DNA of 64,000 bases from Leptidea sinapis (Eukaryota > Arthropoda > Insecta > Lepidoptera > Pieridae): contig NC_066296.1 in the NCBI RefSeq assembly GCF_905404315.1, forward strand, positions 11,222,001 to 11,286,000, read 5' to 3'. The notes below the pieces were generated by a model. It was not told the DNA's origin, searched no databases, and saw only the letters and a list, made by a program, of their open reading frames with translations. Within the stretch, counting starts at the first letter, position 1; every line of letters begins with the position of its first letter. Position numbers and translations under genes: made by a program. This document shows, in pieces, positions 22,144-33,604 of the stretch.

Positions 22144-22985
22144 AATAATAAAAACATTTATTTCAGGCATACCACCCATATAAATTAAAAACACGTTAAT
22201 ACAATATTTGACAAAATCTTATAATAATTTGATAGTTACAATATTCACTTAGATTTATGTTAGTTCCTATCGCTAATTCTTAAATTTAACTTATAAAACT
22301 ACTTGCACCTAGTACTAATATGAGCCTCGTTCCAAGTTTTCCAGAGAGAACTGTCTAGTCTAGATGCCAGTGTGCTGAGGAGGACATTATTGCTACTGGC
22401 AAGTCTGCTCATCATGGACGCAGCGCGTTTTCGCATAACCGCAAAGAAATCGTCCACGCGGGCATCCGCAAACATTGCTGACGCGCTGCAGCGCCACGGC
22501 CTCCCCACCACTGCTCTCAGCACGTTGTTGTACTGAAAACGTAGGGCGCTGTTACTTCTCTGCGTGTAGTTAGTCCACAGACTGCACTAATAAAGACTGG
22601 CAGTATGCTCTAAACTGAGTTAATTTGACCTGCGCAGTACACCGTGCAATCTCGGACCGACAGCGCCCTACGCTCCCGTTCCATGTCACTGTCGTCATCG
22701 AGGCGTTCGGTCACTACGTGTCCAAGGTACCTGAACTCAGATACTTGCTTCAGGGGGGCTCCGCACAGATATACAGTTGGAGAAGATGTGACTCTTTTGT
22801 TCCTCCCCCTGAAAATTAGAAACTCACTCTTTTTTGTGTTGTAAATGAGTCCATGTTCCTCAGCATATTATTCGCATATGCGCAGCAACTTACCAAGACC
22901 ACCGATCGAAGGACTCAATAGAACCATGTCATCTGCATAGCTTATATTGTTCATGCTGACACCATCTATCGAGCATCCGACACAT
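22144..22985 (-). pseudogene. 5'-truncated non-LTR RT (family R)
   Basis: The minus strand starts inside the RT palm with the catalytic box in NISYADDMVLLSPS, then IYNTKKSEFLIFRGRNKRV and EFRYLGHVVTERLDDDSDM across small frame breaks. It ends in a 74-codon frame (22523-22299) with AMFADARVDDFFAV and LASRLDSSLWKTW. A 3' UTR ends in (TAATAA)n at 22140. A second, shorter member is at 27618-27842. Confidence 0.85.
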
Positions 22986-23380
22986 AATAATAATAAAAGG
23001 GGAAAAAAATATTATCTCCTAAACTACGCAAAATCGTAGAACATACATAGGGGTGATTCGGATACTCATCACCATGAGGCTTTCAGATTTTAGGTTTTGA
23101 CGTCAACTACTCGGCCATCCTGTATTATAAAAATAAATATTTGAAAACTGTCACTTCTCTGTTTGGCCAAATCATAATAATTATAATGATTTCACTAATT
23201 ATAATAATATTTGTCATTTGATTTTGTATTCAAATCAGGTAAATAGTTATCATAATAATACTAAAAGCAAATACGATAATTAGTAGATATTTAATCAATT
23301 ATAACACGTATTTACATAAAATTTGATGATAAAATGCATTTTAACTAAATTAAAAAAAAAGGAGTCTGTGCTTTTATTAT
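22986..23380. other. Intron 1, no feature recognised
   Basis: AT-rich, including many TAATAAT runs. Confidence 0.4.
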
Positions 23381-23383
23381 TTA

Positions 23384-23600
23384 CTAGTTGACCCGGCAAA
23401 CGTTGTTTTGCCATATAAATTACTTTTTGAGTTAGAGTTTTTCTTAAACATTGCAACATTACTTTATTTTACTAAAATAAAAATAAAAATCTGAAATAAA
23501 CGTAGCCTAAGTTACTCCTTATTACATCAGCTACCCGCCAATAAAAGTCCCGTCAAAATCGGTCCAGCCATTTCATAGATTAGCCGGAAAAAACAAACAG
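23384..23600 (+). repeat. 'GCTGACCCGGCAAACGTTG' family copy
   Basis: Head AGTTGACCCGGCAAACGTTG; the body ends near AGCCATTTCATAGATTAGCC and an AAACAAACAGACAAAAAT tail. Confidence 0.7.
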
Positions 23601-24147
23601 ACAAAAATTTTAAAAAAAATGTTATTTTGGTGTATACCGTATATATATTCATATACATGTAGTAAAAAACGGTTATTTCAATATTACTTTATATATGTAT
23701 ACCTAGATTATTATTTCACCGGATTTGTCTCCCACTAACGAACAAATCTAAATTAAACATTTTTTTCAAAGCTTCTCAAGACAAGTCCTTTGATATGTTG
23801 TTAAAATACCACGCCTGTTCAGTACTTGAACTTTAAAATAATTTAATACATTGTGTCCCGACAAGAATGTTAGAAACTTGCCAAGATATACATTAGTTAA
23901 AACAACATTCAAATCGGCTAAGCCATTACTGAGATAAGTGTGCACAAACGCACAGACAGACGAAAATTTTTAAAACCATATTTGATATTGGGGACATAAG
24001 TATAACGTTTTTTTTTTATATTTTATGTTCAAATTATGTCCTGTTTTTACTTTAAATAATGTGCAGGGTGATTACTTGGCATCAAAAGAGCTCAATAATA
24101 GTGTTTCGATAAACTTAAACATAAAACAGAAAACAGTTAGTATTAAC

Positions 24148-24425
24148 AGTGGGAGGCTCCTTTGCACAGGATGCCGTTCAGATTATGGGACCACAACAAA
24201 CCCCATTTCTGCCGTGAAGCAGTCATAATTAGGTATTACTGTGTTTCGGTCTGAAGGGCGTCGTAGCTAGTGAAATTACTGGGCAAATGAGACTTAACAT
24301 CTTGTCTTAAGGTGACGAGCGCAGTTGTAGTGCCGCTCAGAATTTTTGGGTTTTTCAAGAATCCTAAACGTATCAATTACCATCAGCTGAACGTCCTGCT
24401 CATCTCGCCCCTTACTGTCGTAAAA
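24148..24425 (+). repeat. SINE-like repeat, copy F
   Basis: A sense copy with complete head. The 3' half of the second hairpin is deleted (AAGAATCCTA joins AACGTATCAATTACC). Confidence 0.85.
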
Positions 24426-24507
24426 AGAAACAGCAAACTTTTCTGAAAGTATCTTTTCTCATAATAGTGATGAAGTTACCAAAAGTACTTTCAATTTATT
24501 TTTATGA

Positions 24508-25745
24508 AAATAAGGGACGAGATGAGCAGGACGTATTGCTAATGGTAATGGATACACTCTGCCCATTACTATGCAGTGCCGCTTAGGACTCTTGAAAATC
24601 CCCATTACTATAATAATAATAATAATAATTTATTTCTCTTAAAATCATAGTTTACAGCAGCTAGTGGCCGGAGTCACCTTTTAAGCAAATAATGCCTGTA
24701 CCAGGTGTCTCCGCTCTTCCAATTCAGCAATGTGTTATATTTAACAAAAGTTTTATTGACATGGTGGTGAAGTAATAATAAAGTTATGAAATGAATATAA
24801 ATTTAAAAAGGTTATGAAATGAATATAAATTAACAATTTAAATATTTGGAAAGTTACTTTTGAACACCTTGACAATTACAGCGACAAAGATTTACAATTA
24901 CGATTTTTAATTCTTATCGAACATGTAAGTCACTTTTTATTATTATAAACATAAATGATAAATATGTGTAACTATGTGTGAGTGTGTGTGTGCGTGCGAT
25001 ACTGTGTGTTTTTGTGAGTGTTGTGTGCGTGTATATATGTTAAGTGCGTGTGGAATATTTTCTGTCTGATCTATGTAAACATTGGATAAGTTATTATACT
25101 CTGTACATTATTTAAGTTGTTTAAGTAAAATCTCCGTTGCCTCATAGTCGAGAGACTTTAACCACTTCTCTACGATTTTTTTACAATCGTTATATTGTTT
25201 TGAGTGGATATGTAGTTTTTTATTTATTTTATTGTAAATTTGAGCTGAGAGACTATTGTATTGTGCGCTAGCAAACTTTGTTTTTGTTCGAGGGACTTTA
25301 GTTACGTTAGGTTGCCTCCTACTTTGTTTATTATTTACGAGATATGGTACTTCTTTATGTTTTTTGATTAAAACATGTTTCAGAAACAGTTTCCTCACAG
25401 AGAGTAAACCGCACTCAAGGTAAAGTTGTTCTGTAGAATATCTGTAACGTTTGAAATACATGGCCTTAATCAATGCTCGTTGCGAGCGCTCAATGTCTAA
25501 AAACTTTATTTTTGCAGCACCTCCCCACACTGGAATGCAGTAGGTTAGGATGGATTCAACTAGTGCAGTATATATTCTCTTTAGCAGAGTGTTAGAGGAA
25601 TCACTATCGTTCTCAGATTTGTCATTCTTTGGGACCACGTTCATTTTATTACTACATTACTGCTTCACGGCAGAACTAGGCACCATTGTGGTACCCATAA
25701 TCTAGCCGGCACCTTGTGCAAAGGAGCCTCCCACTGGTAATAATA
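24508..25745 (-). repeat. SINE-like repeat, copy G, split by a nested LINE
   Basis: The antisense 3' part is 24508-24603 and the antisense 5' part is 25655-25742. Between them lies a LINE bounded by ATTACTA on both sides. About 130 bp of the SINE centre was already missing before the insertion. Confidence 0.8.
24604..25654 (-). pseudogene. Nested 5'-truncated LINE with RT C-terminus
   Basis: A frame of 178 codons (25644-25108) encodes the C-terminal part of a CR1/jockey-type RT: YTALVESILTYCIPVWGGA, RSQRALIKAMYFKRYRY, ending EATEILLKQLK. The 3' UTR includes an AC/GT microsatellite (24975-25045) and ends in (ATT)n at 24611-24632. ATTACTA at 24604-24610 and 25648-25654 is a candidate 7-bp target duplication. 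Confidence 0.85.
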
Positions 25746-26402
25746 ATAGCATATTTGTTGGAAAATATGACGAAACCCTGTATTATTTTGAAAATTCAAA
25801 CTGACAACTAGAATTAAGACTAGCAGAATCTTTACTTCGTCCATTTGCAAATGGTGTCACTCGGTCGGAATTTAAATATTTATCGCAAGAACCCGGAAAT
25901 TGCATAAGATAGCACCAAATTAATACTACGGATGCCAAGACGTTTAAATTTGAATCAACATTTTAGTGTTAATAAAAAAAATAGCAAAATACTGGAGAAC
26001 AGAGATAGAAGGTTCTATCTATGCTGGAGATATTTATTTAAATCCAAATAGTTAGGCCAAAATAACACTACGCAAGCTATGATGTTTGAAACAATATTTT
26101 GGTGTTAATAAAAAAAGCGGCGAAGTACGAGTCGGACTCGTCCATGAAGGGTTCCGTAGCAGCAAGTAACAGAATATAAAACTTATATAGAAAGGAAAAT
26201 GATATTAAATTATTTAAATGAGCAAATGAGCTCTCGTCATTTATACGTATTAAAAAAAACGACTTACTATATCTCGTTCAAACCAATTTTCGGTGGAAGT
26301 TTGCATGCTAATGTTTAAGTTTCATCATTCTCTTATTTTAGAAGTTAAAGGGGGGTTGGGACACACATTTTACCACTTGGAAGGGAACTCTCTCGCTGAA
26401 AC

Positions 26403-26570
26403 TATTCAGCTTAGAAAAAAAACAAAAAAAATCTTTATTGATTTTAACAAATTCTCTTTTACAAATAGTGGCAAGAACCTCCTTTTAAGCATATAAAGAA
26501 TGCTTGTACCAGGAGGCTCCGCTCCTTCTTAGCCTTAAAATAAAATACTTAGAGAACTACAAAATGATAT
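26403..26570 (-). mobile_element. Nested LINE 3' UTR fragment
   Basis: TTTTAAGCATATAAAGAATGC and TGTACCAGGAGGCTCCGCTC match the 3' UTR of the LINE at 24620-24720 (TTTTAAGCAAATAATGCC, TGTACCAGGTGTCTCCGCTC). A poly-A run lies at the 3' side. Confidence 0.65.
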
Positions 26571-26619
26571 TAGAAACGTCAATATCATTTTGATGACCTA
26601 TCCATAAAAGGCATAAAAG

Positions 26620-26785
26620 GCATTTATTTTCTCGAAATTGATTCCCTTAGAATTCTTTTTGATGTCATTTCTATTATACTAGATACTACTACCGCTTCGG
26701 AAACAAATGGCGCTCTGAGAGAGAAGAAGGGGCGCTAGAAACTCTAGATAATACTCTCATAGATACCATGCGTATAGGTTTGATG
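26620..26785 (-). mobile_element. Nested LINE 3' UTR fragment (CR1-like)
   Basis: Complementary to the 3' end at 9260-9402 (ACTACCGCTTCGGAAACAAA, GGCATTTATTT). It is non-coding. Confidence 0.65.
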
Positions 26786-27617
26786 AAAAAAAATTTTTGA
26801 GTTTCAGTTGCAAGTATAATGTAACAAAATTTATAGTTTTCTTTCTATTTGGTGTGAAAATATTAATGCGGTTCACAGAATACATCTACTAACCAAGTTT
26901 CAACAGTATAGTTCTGGAAAAAAGTGGCATACACGTACAGACAGACAGACGAGACGAATCTATGAGGGGTCGGGTTTTTACTAGTCAAATGGTAAAAAAA
27001 CCGACCGGAATCCTAAAAACAGTTATGAAGAAATTTATTTATATATTTATAGCTACAACCCGGAAATAGTATGAGATAGCACGAAAGTAAACTACGGATG
27101 CCATGAAATTTTAAACAACATTTTAGTATCATAATATTTATAAAAACAGATTTGGGCTTTAGAAATTTATACACTTAAAATGTTCCTTCTCCATTTTTAC
27201 ATTCAATTCTACAGGCATCTAAATATTTTGAAATCCCTTCACATTATAACGATTCCATGGGGTTCACTTAATATGTCTGCCTGGACTTTTAACCGCTAAG
27301 AGGCTCACTCGTTAACCTTCTACCAGGCTATGCTCACATATAATACCGACTTTCATAATTAACTTAGTAAACAATATTTTATATCTGTACAGTTGATTAA
27401 GATTTCCTAAATTAAGAGATCCAGATAAAAGTGTATACTCATTGAAATCGAATCTTTTTTTTTAATAATTTATTTTTACAGTATTTTCACTAGCTTTAAC
27501 TTTAGCTAGCGACGTTTTTGTGAGGTTAAGATAACGCTTTTCAAAGCATGTCAAACCTTTTATAAGAGCAGCCTGTGTGTCAGATATACTGAAAGAACGC
27601 TTAGTGTCTTTCGCGTT

Positions 27618-27842
27618 CAGTACAACAATGGTTTCAGGTTGACGAGGCTGCTCCGCTTTTGCAGTGCTACGGCAATTTTCGCGGATGCGAGGACGCCTTC
27701 CATGCCACCCAACACAAAAGAAACGCGTCATTGCTGAAAAAGTTGCGGGAAGCCCTAACATCATTCTGCAAACCATTGCTAGTCATTGCGATGCACCAAT
27801 TATGCAAGCATTTATGCGGCTTCATGTGCCTGTTTAGTTATA
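27618..27842 (+). pseudogene. Non-LTR family R fragment
   Basis: CSATAIFADART, HATQHKRNASLLKKLRE and a carboxy end like MRLHVPV, seen across two frames, align with FADARVDDFFAVMRKRAAS of the copy at 22144-22985. It contains only the C-terminal region, with frameshifts. Confidence 0.65.
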
Positions 27843-27933
27843 ATTATACTAACAAAATTTAGGACATTTTACTACAATTATTATGGATTTTTTTCTGAAT
27901 TAAATTATTATAATTATAAGCCCAAACAATAAT

Positions 27934-27975
27934 AGTTGTACATTACTGCTTCACAGCACAAAAATGCGTCGATAT
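27934..27975 (-). repeat. SINE-like repeat, 42-bp fragment
   Basis: ACATTACTGCTTCACAGCACAAAAATGCG matches the first-hairpin region of the family. Confidence 0.5.
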
Positions 27976-28250
27976 GTGAAATTCACCTAGGGAACAGTTT
28001 TTCAGCACAGCCGGATGATACCAGATTAAACTTTCTGTTACAAAGGATCTAGACTTTATATACTATCGGAATATAACGATTTTGTAAAAAGGAACCCTTA
28101 TATATATTAAAAGTCAGTGAAATAAACAGCTACTGTCAGTCAAAAGCCTGGTAAATCATTTCCTTTAAATAAAATAATGTAATTTGTAACACGCTCTGTT
28201 CCGAGAATGTCAGCGATTCGTTCCAAGAATAATGTTGAATTTTGTTGCAG

Positions 28251-28446
28251 GAATTACGTCAATAACAACACTCACTGTTATTTCGTTTGAACGTTACTTA
28301 ATGGTGACACGACCCTTAAGTACAAGACATCTAAGTTCAAAGAGTGCCGGCCTCGCTATTGTATTCATTTGGACATACTCCCTAGCCCTCACAACTCCTC
28401 CATTGATGGGCTGGGGGAACTACGTCAATGAGGCAGCAAATATAAG
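28251..28446 (+). CDS. c-opsin exon: end of TM3, ERY motif, TM4, loop 2
   Basis: The exon follows TTGTTGCAG and ends before GTAATT. Its first two bases complete Gly54 and its last two start Ser119. FERYLMV gives E67-R68-Y69, the E/DRY G-protein switch at the end of TM3. TM4 is roughly residues 86-105, followed by GWGNY. E114 lies six residues before C120, the same spacing as bovine Glu181 to Cys187, so E114 probably fills the ancestral counterion position. The downstream join restores ISCSVNW, a strongly conserved piece of opsin loop 2. Coding probability is clear from the uninterrupted frame and conserved motifs. The intron before it is about 13.0 kb and the intron after it about 12.9 kb; both are full of repeats. 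Confidence 0.94.
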
Positions 28447-28629
28447 GTAATTTAATAAAATAATACTAATACTAAATATTTTAATATACGATTATGCAAA
28501 AACAATTACGTACAGAACTTTTTTTACTTAAGAAACGCTTTGGCACGATTTAAAGATGTATATATTTATATTCACACGCTTTCACTCACTCACTAATACT
28601 CACTAATAATAAATAAATTTTATGTATCT

Positions 28630-28753
28630 ACGATATAGTTGGTAGGTCTGAGAATCGGCAGTCATTTAATTTTTATACCCTAAAAATTTTAATCATTGAA
28701 TTTCTTTTTAATTACTTTATATGGCAATACAACGTTTACTGGGTCAGCTAGTA
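28630..28753 (-). repeat. 'GCTGACCCGGCAAACGTTG' family, antisense copy
   Basis: GGTAGGTCTGAGAATCGG near the left and ACAACGTTTACTGGGTCAGC at the right. The copy is shortened. Confidence 0.65.
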
Positions 28754-28769
28754 ATCAATAAAATACTGT

Positions 28770-29015
28770 ATTTAAAATAATTGTTTCACAGCAGAACTGT
28801 AAAACCTTGCGTCAATAAATTCTCTCATAGAAAATATATCCATACGAAACAAATATTGAAAATAAAATTAATTATGGGTCATATCTCTCAAGTTGGACTA
28901 AACTGTAGTTTATAACTTATTTTAATAGAGATTACTTCATTGAGTGTACTCAATGAAGTAATCTCTATTAAAATAAGTTCATTAGTGGAGTGGAAACAAA
29001 CATCAGGACACTGGA
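28770..29015 (+). repeat. Dispersed repeat shared with 7391-7640
   Basis: The same ordered blocks as the upstream copy are present, but a perfect fold-back (28914-28979) interrupts it. Confidence 0.7.
28914..28979. repeat. Perfect 32-bp inverted repeat with 2-bp spacer
   Basis: Arms 28914-28945 and 28948-28979 are exact reverse complements (left arm begins AACTTATTTTAATAGAG). The paralogue at 7550-7620 has only the right-arm sequence. Confidence 0.97.
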
Positions 29016-29439
29016 CTTATAATATATATTAAGATATAGCTGCAGCCATTTTGTGATAGATGGCAATAGATTAAGCCCTTTACCTTTCTATTCATACTCA
29101 ACATTCGAAATGGGAATAAATCTTGAAATTACGATTACATAATTGGATTAATTCTACACAGAAGTTTACACAAAATTACTCGATTCAATACCCTATCTTC
29201 AGTATCGATGGCTATGTAATGAAAGATAAACAACGCTGATTACTTGCCTGTTTGAATTTACATTCAATCTACAAGTACGTTTCGAGTTTTGCGAACGCAA
29301 ACATACGAACACGTGTCATACAGACGCAGGCGATTTGCGTTAATTGAATAACTCAACGTCTGACCTAACCATAGACACATCCGCTCACCTCAGTTGTTCG
29401 AATGAATTGTTTGCATTGCAAAGATAATAATATGAGTTA

Positions 29440-29545
29440 TGAGGTTGATGTGGCAACACCAGAAGGTTGGCCTGCCATCACTCTCTGTACGGTACGCGCT
29501 CTTTTTGAAGGAACCTGGAACCACCGCGCTACGTAGTGAACTTTG
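29440..29545 (-). mobile_element. Family D non-LTR fragment, 3' end
   Basis: TACGCGCTCTTTTTGAAGG and ACCACCGCGC correspond to 17125-17155. The copy is very short. Confidence 0.5.
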
Positions 29546-29649
29546 CTGTATTTAATACCGCTAGTGCCCCGGACAATCCCTTATAACATTGATTCCTACT
29601 TTTACTGAGTATTAAGAGGGCAACGCCTCAATATCTAGGATAAGGAAAA

Positions 29650-30740
29650 TCAAAAATCTTTGATCACCGTAAAACACAGGACACCAAAATATTCATCTAC
29701 GCAGACGACCTAGCACTAGCAGCTCAAGCGGACAGCTTCACGAGTGCAGAGGAACAATAACTACATCCCTGAACCAGCTCAACGAATACTATACGGCAAA
29801 TGGATTGAAACCAAACCCAAATAAAACCGAAGTCTGCGTATACCACCTACGTAATAAGGACGCAAACAGGGAACTTTACATCACATGGCAAAATTTTTCC
29901 ATAAAAGATTCCCCAAATACTTGGGCGTAACACTTGACCGCAGTCTGACAATGAAACAGCACTCAGCAAAAGGTCTGCAGACGCAACAACTTACTGAGAA
30001 AGCTGACTGCGACTTCCTGGGGAGCTACACCAAGCGTGTCGTACTCCGCAGCCGAATTTTCCTCCCTTGCGTGGGAACGGTCGGCACATGCAAAGCTGAT
30101 CGACGTAGCTCTGAGCCTGTCGTTTAATAACAGGTAGTCTGAAGCCAACACCTACCTCAAAACTGTACCCGCTGGCAGGAAGAGCCCCACCTGAAGTGCG
30201 AAGAACTGTCTCTAGCTCGGTAGAAAGAAAAATGAGTTCCAAAAAGAAATGTCTCTAGCTCAGTAGAAAGAACAAAGCGGACACAGGACAGACGGCACCT
30301 ACTATTCAATCATAAACCGGCCCGCCCTAGGCTACGCTCCAGGAATAGCTTCTTACACTCAGTGCAGCCTCTCAACCAGTCCGCTGAAACTACACGTCTT
30401 GCTATGTGGAGGTCACGGCTAAGTAGCTCAAACCCGAACATCAGCGGGAAAGAGAGACTAGCCGATGGATACAACCTTAGCTGGCCTATCTGGAAGTCGC
30501 TCAATCACCTCAGTGCAGGAGTGGGGAAATCTAGGGCAAACTTAACGAGGTGGGGCGTCATCTCTGGACATGACACGGTGTGCATCTGCGGTCATCCGAG
30601 ACAGACTGTTGCGCACGTGCCCAACCTGCTCGAACGAGGGGCTACACGAGGCTACTATTACTACGAGCTTTCGCGATTGCGGCTTTTTGGGCTGCCCGTA
30701 TTTGTGTTTAACGTCGAATCGATAAGAAGAAGACCGTAAA
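29650..30740 (+). pseudogene. Non-LTR RT fragment (family U), C-terminal half
   Basis: The palm box IFIYADDLALAAQ (about 29690-29730), LNEYYTANGLKPNPNKTEVC and KYLGVTLDRSLTMKQH are visible in shifting frames. An open frame (30362-30739) then gives WRSRLSSSNPNI and RANLTRWGV...CICGHPRQTVAH, the Cys/His tail typical of some LINE polymerases. Frameshifts and stops show decay. The 5' half and endonuclease are absent. Clade not determined. Confidence 0.75.
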
Positions 30741-30924
30741 ACTACTGGATTTTCGACGAGTTGAATAATGAAATCGCTGTTAATGAGATTTAGGTCACTA
30801 CACTCGAAGGCTCTGAATTTCTGAACAATGTTGCTATATTTGTTTTGAATAGCGTATTACTGGAGCACAGTATGTTACAAGTAACCCTCACCAGTATTAT
30901 TCATGTGCAATCAATAAAATAAGT

Positions 30925-31100
30925 AATTATAGTGTTAAGCCTTATAGTGCAGAAACTTTGAAAACCCAGAAAAATAGAAATGCCTCAGGCGTAAGAAGAA
31001 CGTACGCAAACTTGGCAGAACTTATTCTGATGTTTGGCTTATTGCATAACAACAAGTTTAATTATATTCCTCTCATGAACTAACCTGGCGGTGATCATTC
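30925..31100 (-). mobile_element. Possible LINE 3' UTR fragment
   Basis: GCGTAAGAAGAACGTACGCAA resembles the GGTCTGAGAAGAACGGGCGCAA-type UTR at 39975-40000. The match is short and uncertain. Confidence 0.3.
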
Positions 31101-32555
31101 CATCCCTAAGGTTTGTTATGAGTATTTAGGTAATATAATGATCCTGTATACTATACAAACAGCTAACATTTTTTTTAAACATAAATCTCTACACAATAAG
31201 TATAACAGATTATCACAAAGTAACACTGTCACAATTAAACTTGAAAATTATTTTATCTATATTTCACCCTACAACTAACATATTAATTATAAAATGCGGA
31301 TGTGTTTCAAAATTGTTTCCGAGTGACATACAAATTGGTGTATACAACGATCTGACATATTGCTAACTCGAACGCTCTACATGATAAGGGGTTTGGTAAT
31401 TTTGGTCTCAATACATTAAAACAAAGAGGCACTGTATATTATATACTTTTCCTTACTTTAGCTTTTCAGCTATATATCTATTTTTAGTTCACTATATTTT
31501 CTAGAAAAACAAACTTTAATAATTAATTTATATATAATTAATTAAGTTTAAAAGTTTAATTTTCAAACTAAACTTTAATATTATGATTTCCAACGGTAAG
31601 TTTTTTATGTCAATTCAATTTTTATAAATATTATATTTATTTTCTTCTTCGACACCATCAAAGATAGGCGCGAAATTACCGTGTACTAACTTTATAACAG
31701 CGTAATAAACGGTGGTCTCATGCCGTTGCCATATGGCAACGTGAGCAGACAGGAAGTTTAAAAAATTTTGGCGGTTTGAATTGAATTAATTCTGTTTTTG
31801 ACTTTTATAGGTATTTTTTTTAATTTTTCTGTCATAATTATATAATTATTGTATGTCAAAAGTCTTGTTCGCATTATGAAAAATACATATTGAGTATAGA
31901 ACTGTACTACAATAGCTTTATTGTTAATGTTTTGCTTCTCCATAAAATAATAATAGCAACATTAGTAAGTTCGCGTTCTATATATAGAACGTCATTGGTT
32001 CGCGTGCAACACAACGTTATAAAAAATATGTGACAGTTAAATGGTGTCAACAAAGTAAATTATCCATTAAAATGAATAGTTAAGCAATCTATGTGCAGTC
32101 ATTGATAGATTGACAGGTTAGAGATGACGGCTAAAATCTGATGACGTTTTAAGCATCTCATTGGTTTCAAACTTAGCCGGATTATACTTCGTCGCTTAGA
32201 ATATTAGGCAGTCCCGTCTCTTATTACGTAGTACTTAAACCTTCTTTGCTTTATATAATATTTATCGTAAGAGAAAACAAGTATTACTTGTATTCTTCTG
32301 TCTTTCCGTAAAATATGATATCGTGAAACAAGAAAATTAGGATAACTTAATTAACGACTTCCGTCAAGGCAATAATTTTATTCCAGCAAGTTCGAAACAT
32401 CTCCAGACTTATATACGTATTGTTTACAACTTTTCTGGTAACATCACATATCTACAAACTAAGAAGACAGAAGAAACGAAGTTTGAGAAGGATAAAATAT
32501 ATTGTTGAGGTTAGATATTAATTATATTTCAAACGGAAAAATGGAAAATGATGAA
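31101..32555. other. Intron 2, no feature recognised
   Basis: AT-rich sequence without coding or shared-repeat signal. It includes imperfect AT palindromes near 31500-31560. Confidence 0.4.
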
Positions 32556-32559
32556 GCAA

Positions 32560-32962
32560 ACGTCCATGTACATCTGCAACACCAGGGTTGAAGCGATGGT
32601 TTGGTGGACTTTAACTTGGGAGTATGCTCTTGTTTTGAAGAGCCATAAGTCGAATGGGATCAGGGAAAACTGTGGCCGGTAATTAATTCCACAAAGTGGC
32701 TGTGCGTGGCAAAAACTTCTCGCGTAACGAGCGAATTTTGCGTTTTGATGAAATATGTATCAACGCAACATCTGAATTCCATCACATTATTTGAGCCGTG
32801 ATAAATGTGGTAGGAGATGCAGAGAGAACCCACATCGACGCAATGCCAAAGAATCAAGCCGATCGGAGGTAACTTGATCGTCGTTGATTCGAGCCGCTCT
32901 TCGTTGTATACGGTAAAATGGAAGAAGCTGGTACTGGAGAGCAGCCGCCCAGAGGTGGCCCA
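32560..32962 (-). pseudogene. Family D non-LTR copy, left arm of a head-to-head pair
   Basis: The minus strand reads YQLLPFYRIQRRAARI, SDRLDSLALRR and CISYHIYHG, then a 3' end near 32575. It is closest to the copy at 3705-4735. RT catalytic motifs are missing. Confidence 0.75.
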
Positions 32963-32965
32963 CTA

Positions 32966-33600
32966 TAAAAACCACTCTTGTCGTATCACCGCTCTTCGAC
33001 AACACTTTCCTTACAGCCTCGCCTCGTATCAGAATACTGGGTCTCGAAATCTCGAGCGATTGTCAATTTCACGGCCATCTGGAGAGCAAAGCCTAATAGG
33101 CTGTCATCTCTGATCTGGCATACCCAAGTATCAGCTCGATCCATTTGACCGCATGCAACGCAGAGCAGCTCGAATCGTCGTGGACCCAGTGCTCTGTGAA
33201 CGGCTGGATCACTTGGCGTTGCGTAGAGACGTCGCTACATTGTATGTCTTCTACCGCATTTATCACGAGGAGTGTTCCGAAGAGCTGTTTCACCTGAATA
33301 CTGTCGCCGAATTCCACCTTCGCACGACACGCCACAAGTTAGGATATTATCCCCACCATCTGGATGTGTGGCGGTCCTCCACAGTGCGGTTTTCAAGGAG
33401 CTTACTTCCACGTACTACAAAGATATGGAATGAGCTTCCTTGTGCGCTGTTTCCGGGACGATACGACATGGGTACCTTCCTTAAAGGCCGGCAACACGTC
33501 AGTGATTCCTCTGGTGTAGCAAGAGAATGTGGGCGGTGGTGATCACATAACACTAGGTGACTTGTACGCTCGTTTGTCCTCCTTTTCCATAAAAAAAGGA
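32966..33600 (+). pseudogene. Family D non-LTR copy, right arm of a head-to-head pair
   Basis: The plus frame 33153-33542 encodes RRAARIVVDPVLCERLDHLA, YRIYHEECSEELFHL and VRFSRSLLPRTTKIWNELP to the family's GVARECGRW end. Upstream, the ISSDCQFHGHLESKA segment is joined across an internal deletion (about 33110). It resembles the subfamily of 16985-20185. A 3' tail with CTCCTTTTCCATAAAAAAAG follows. Confidence 0.8.
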
Positions 33601-33604
33601 TCAA

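Larger units (their letters stand above)
26113..27015 (+). repeat. 'GTGCGAGTCGGACTCGCCC' family, copy with two nested inserts
   Basis: The head GCGAAGTACGAGTCGGACTCG and the tail CCGGAATCCTAAAAACAG are complete. The body is split by LINE ends at 26403-26570 and 26620-26785. Confidence 0.75.

Noticed and set aside
24970..25045. GT/AC repeat as a regulatory element
   Set aside because: It is a degenerate microsatellite inside the 3' UTR of the nested LINE.
27462..27776. 104-codon minus-strand ORF
   Set aside because: It lies antisense to a family R retrotransposon fragment that aligns on the plus strand.
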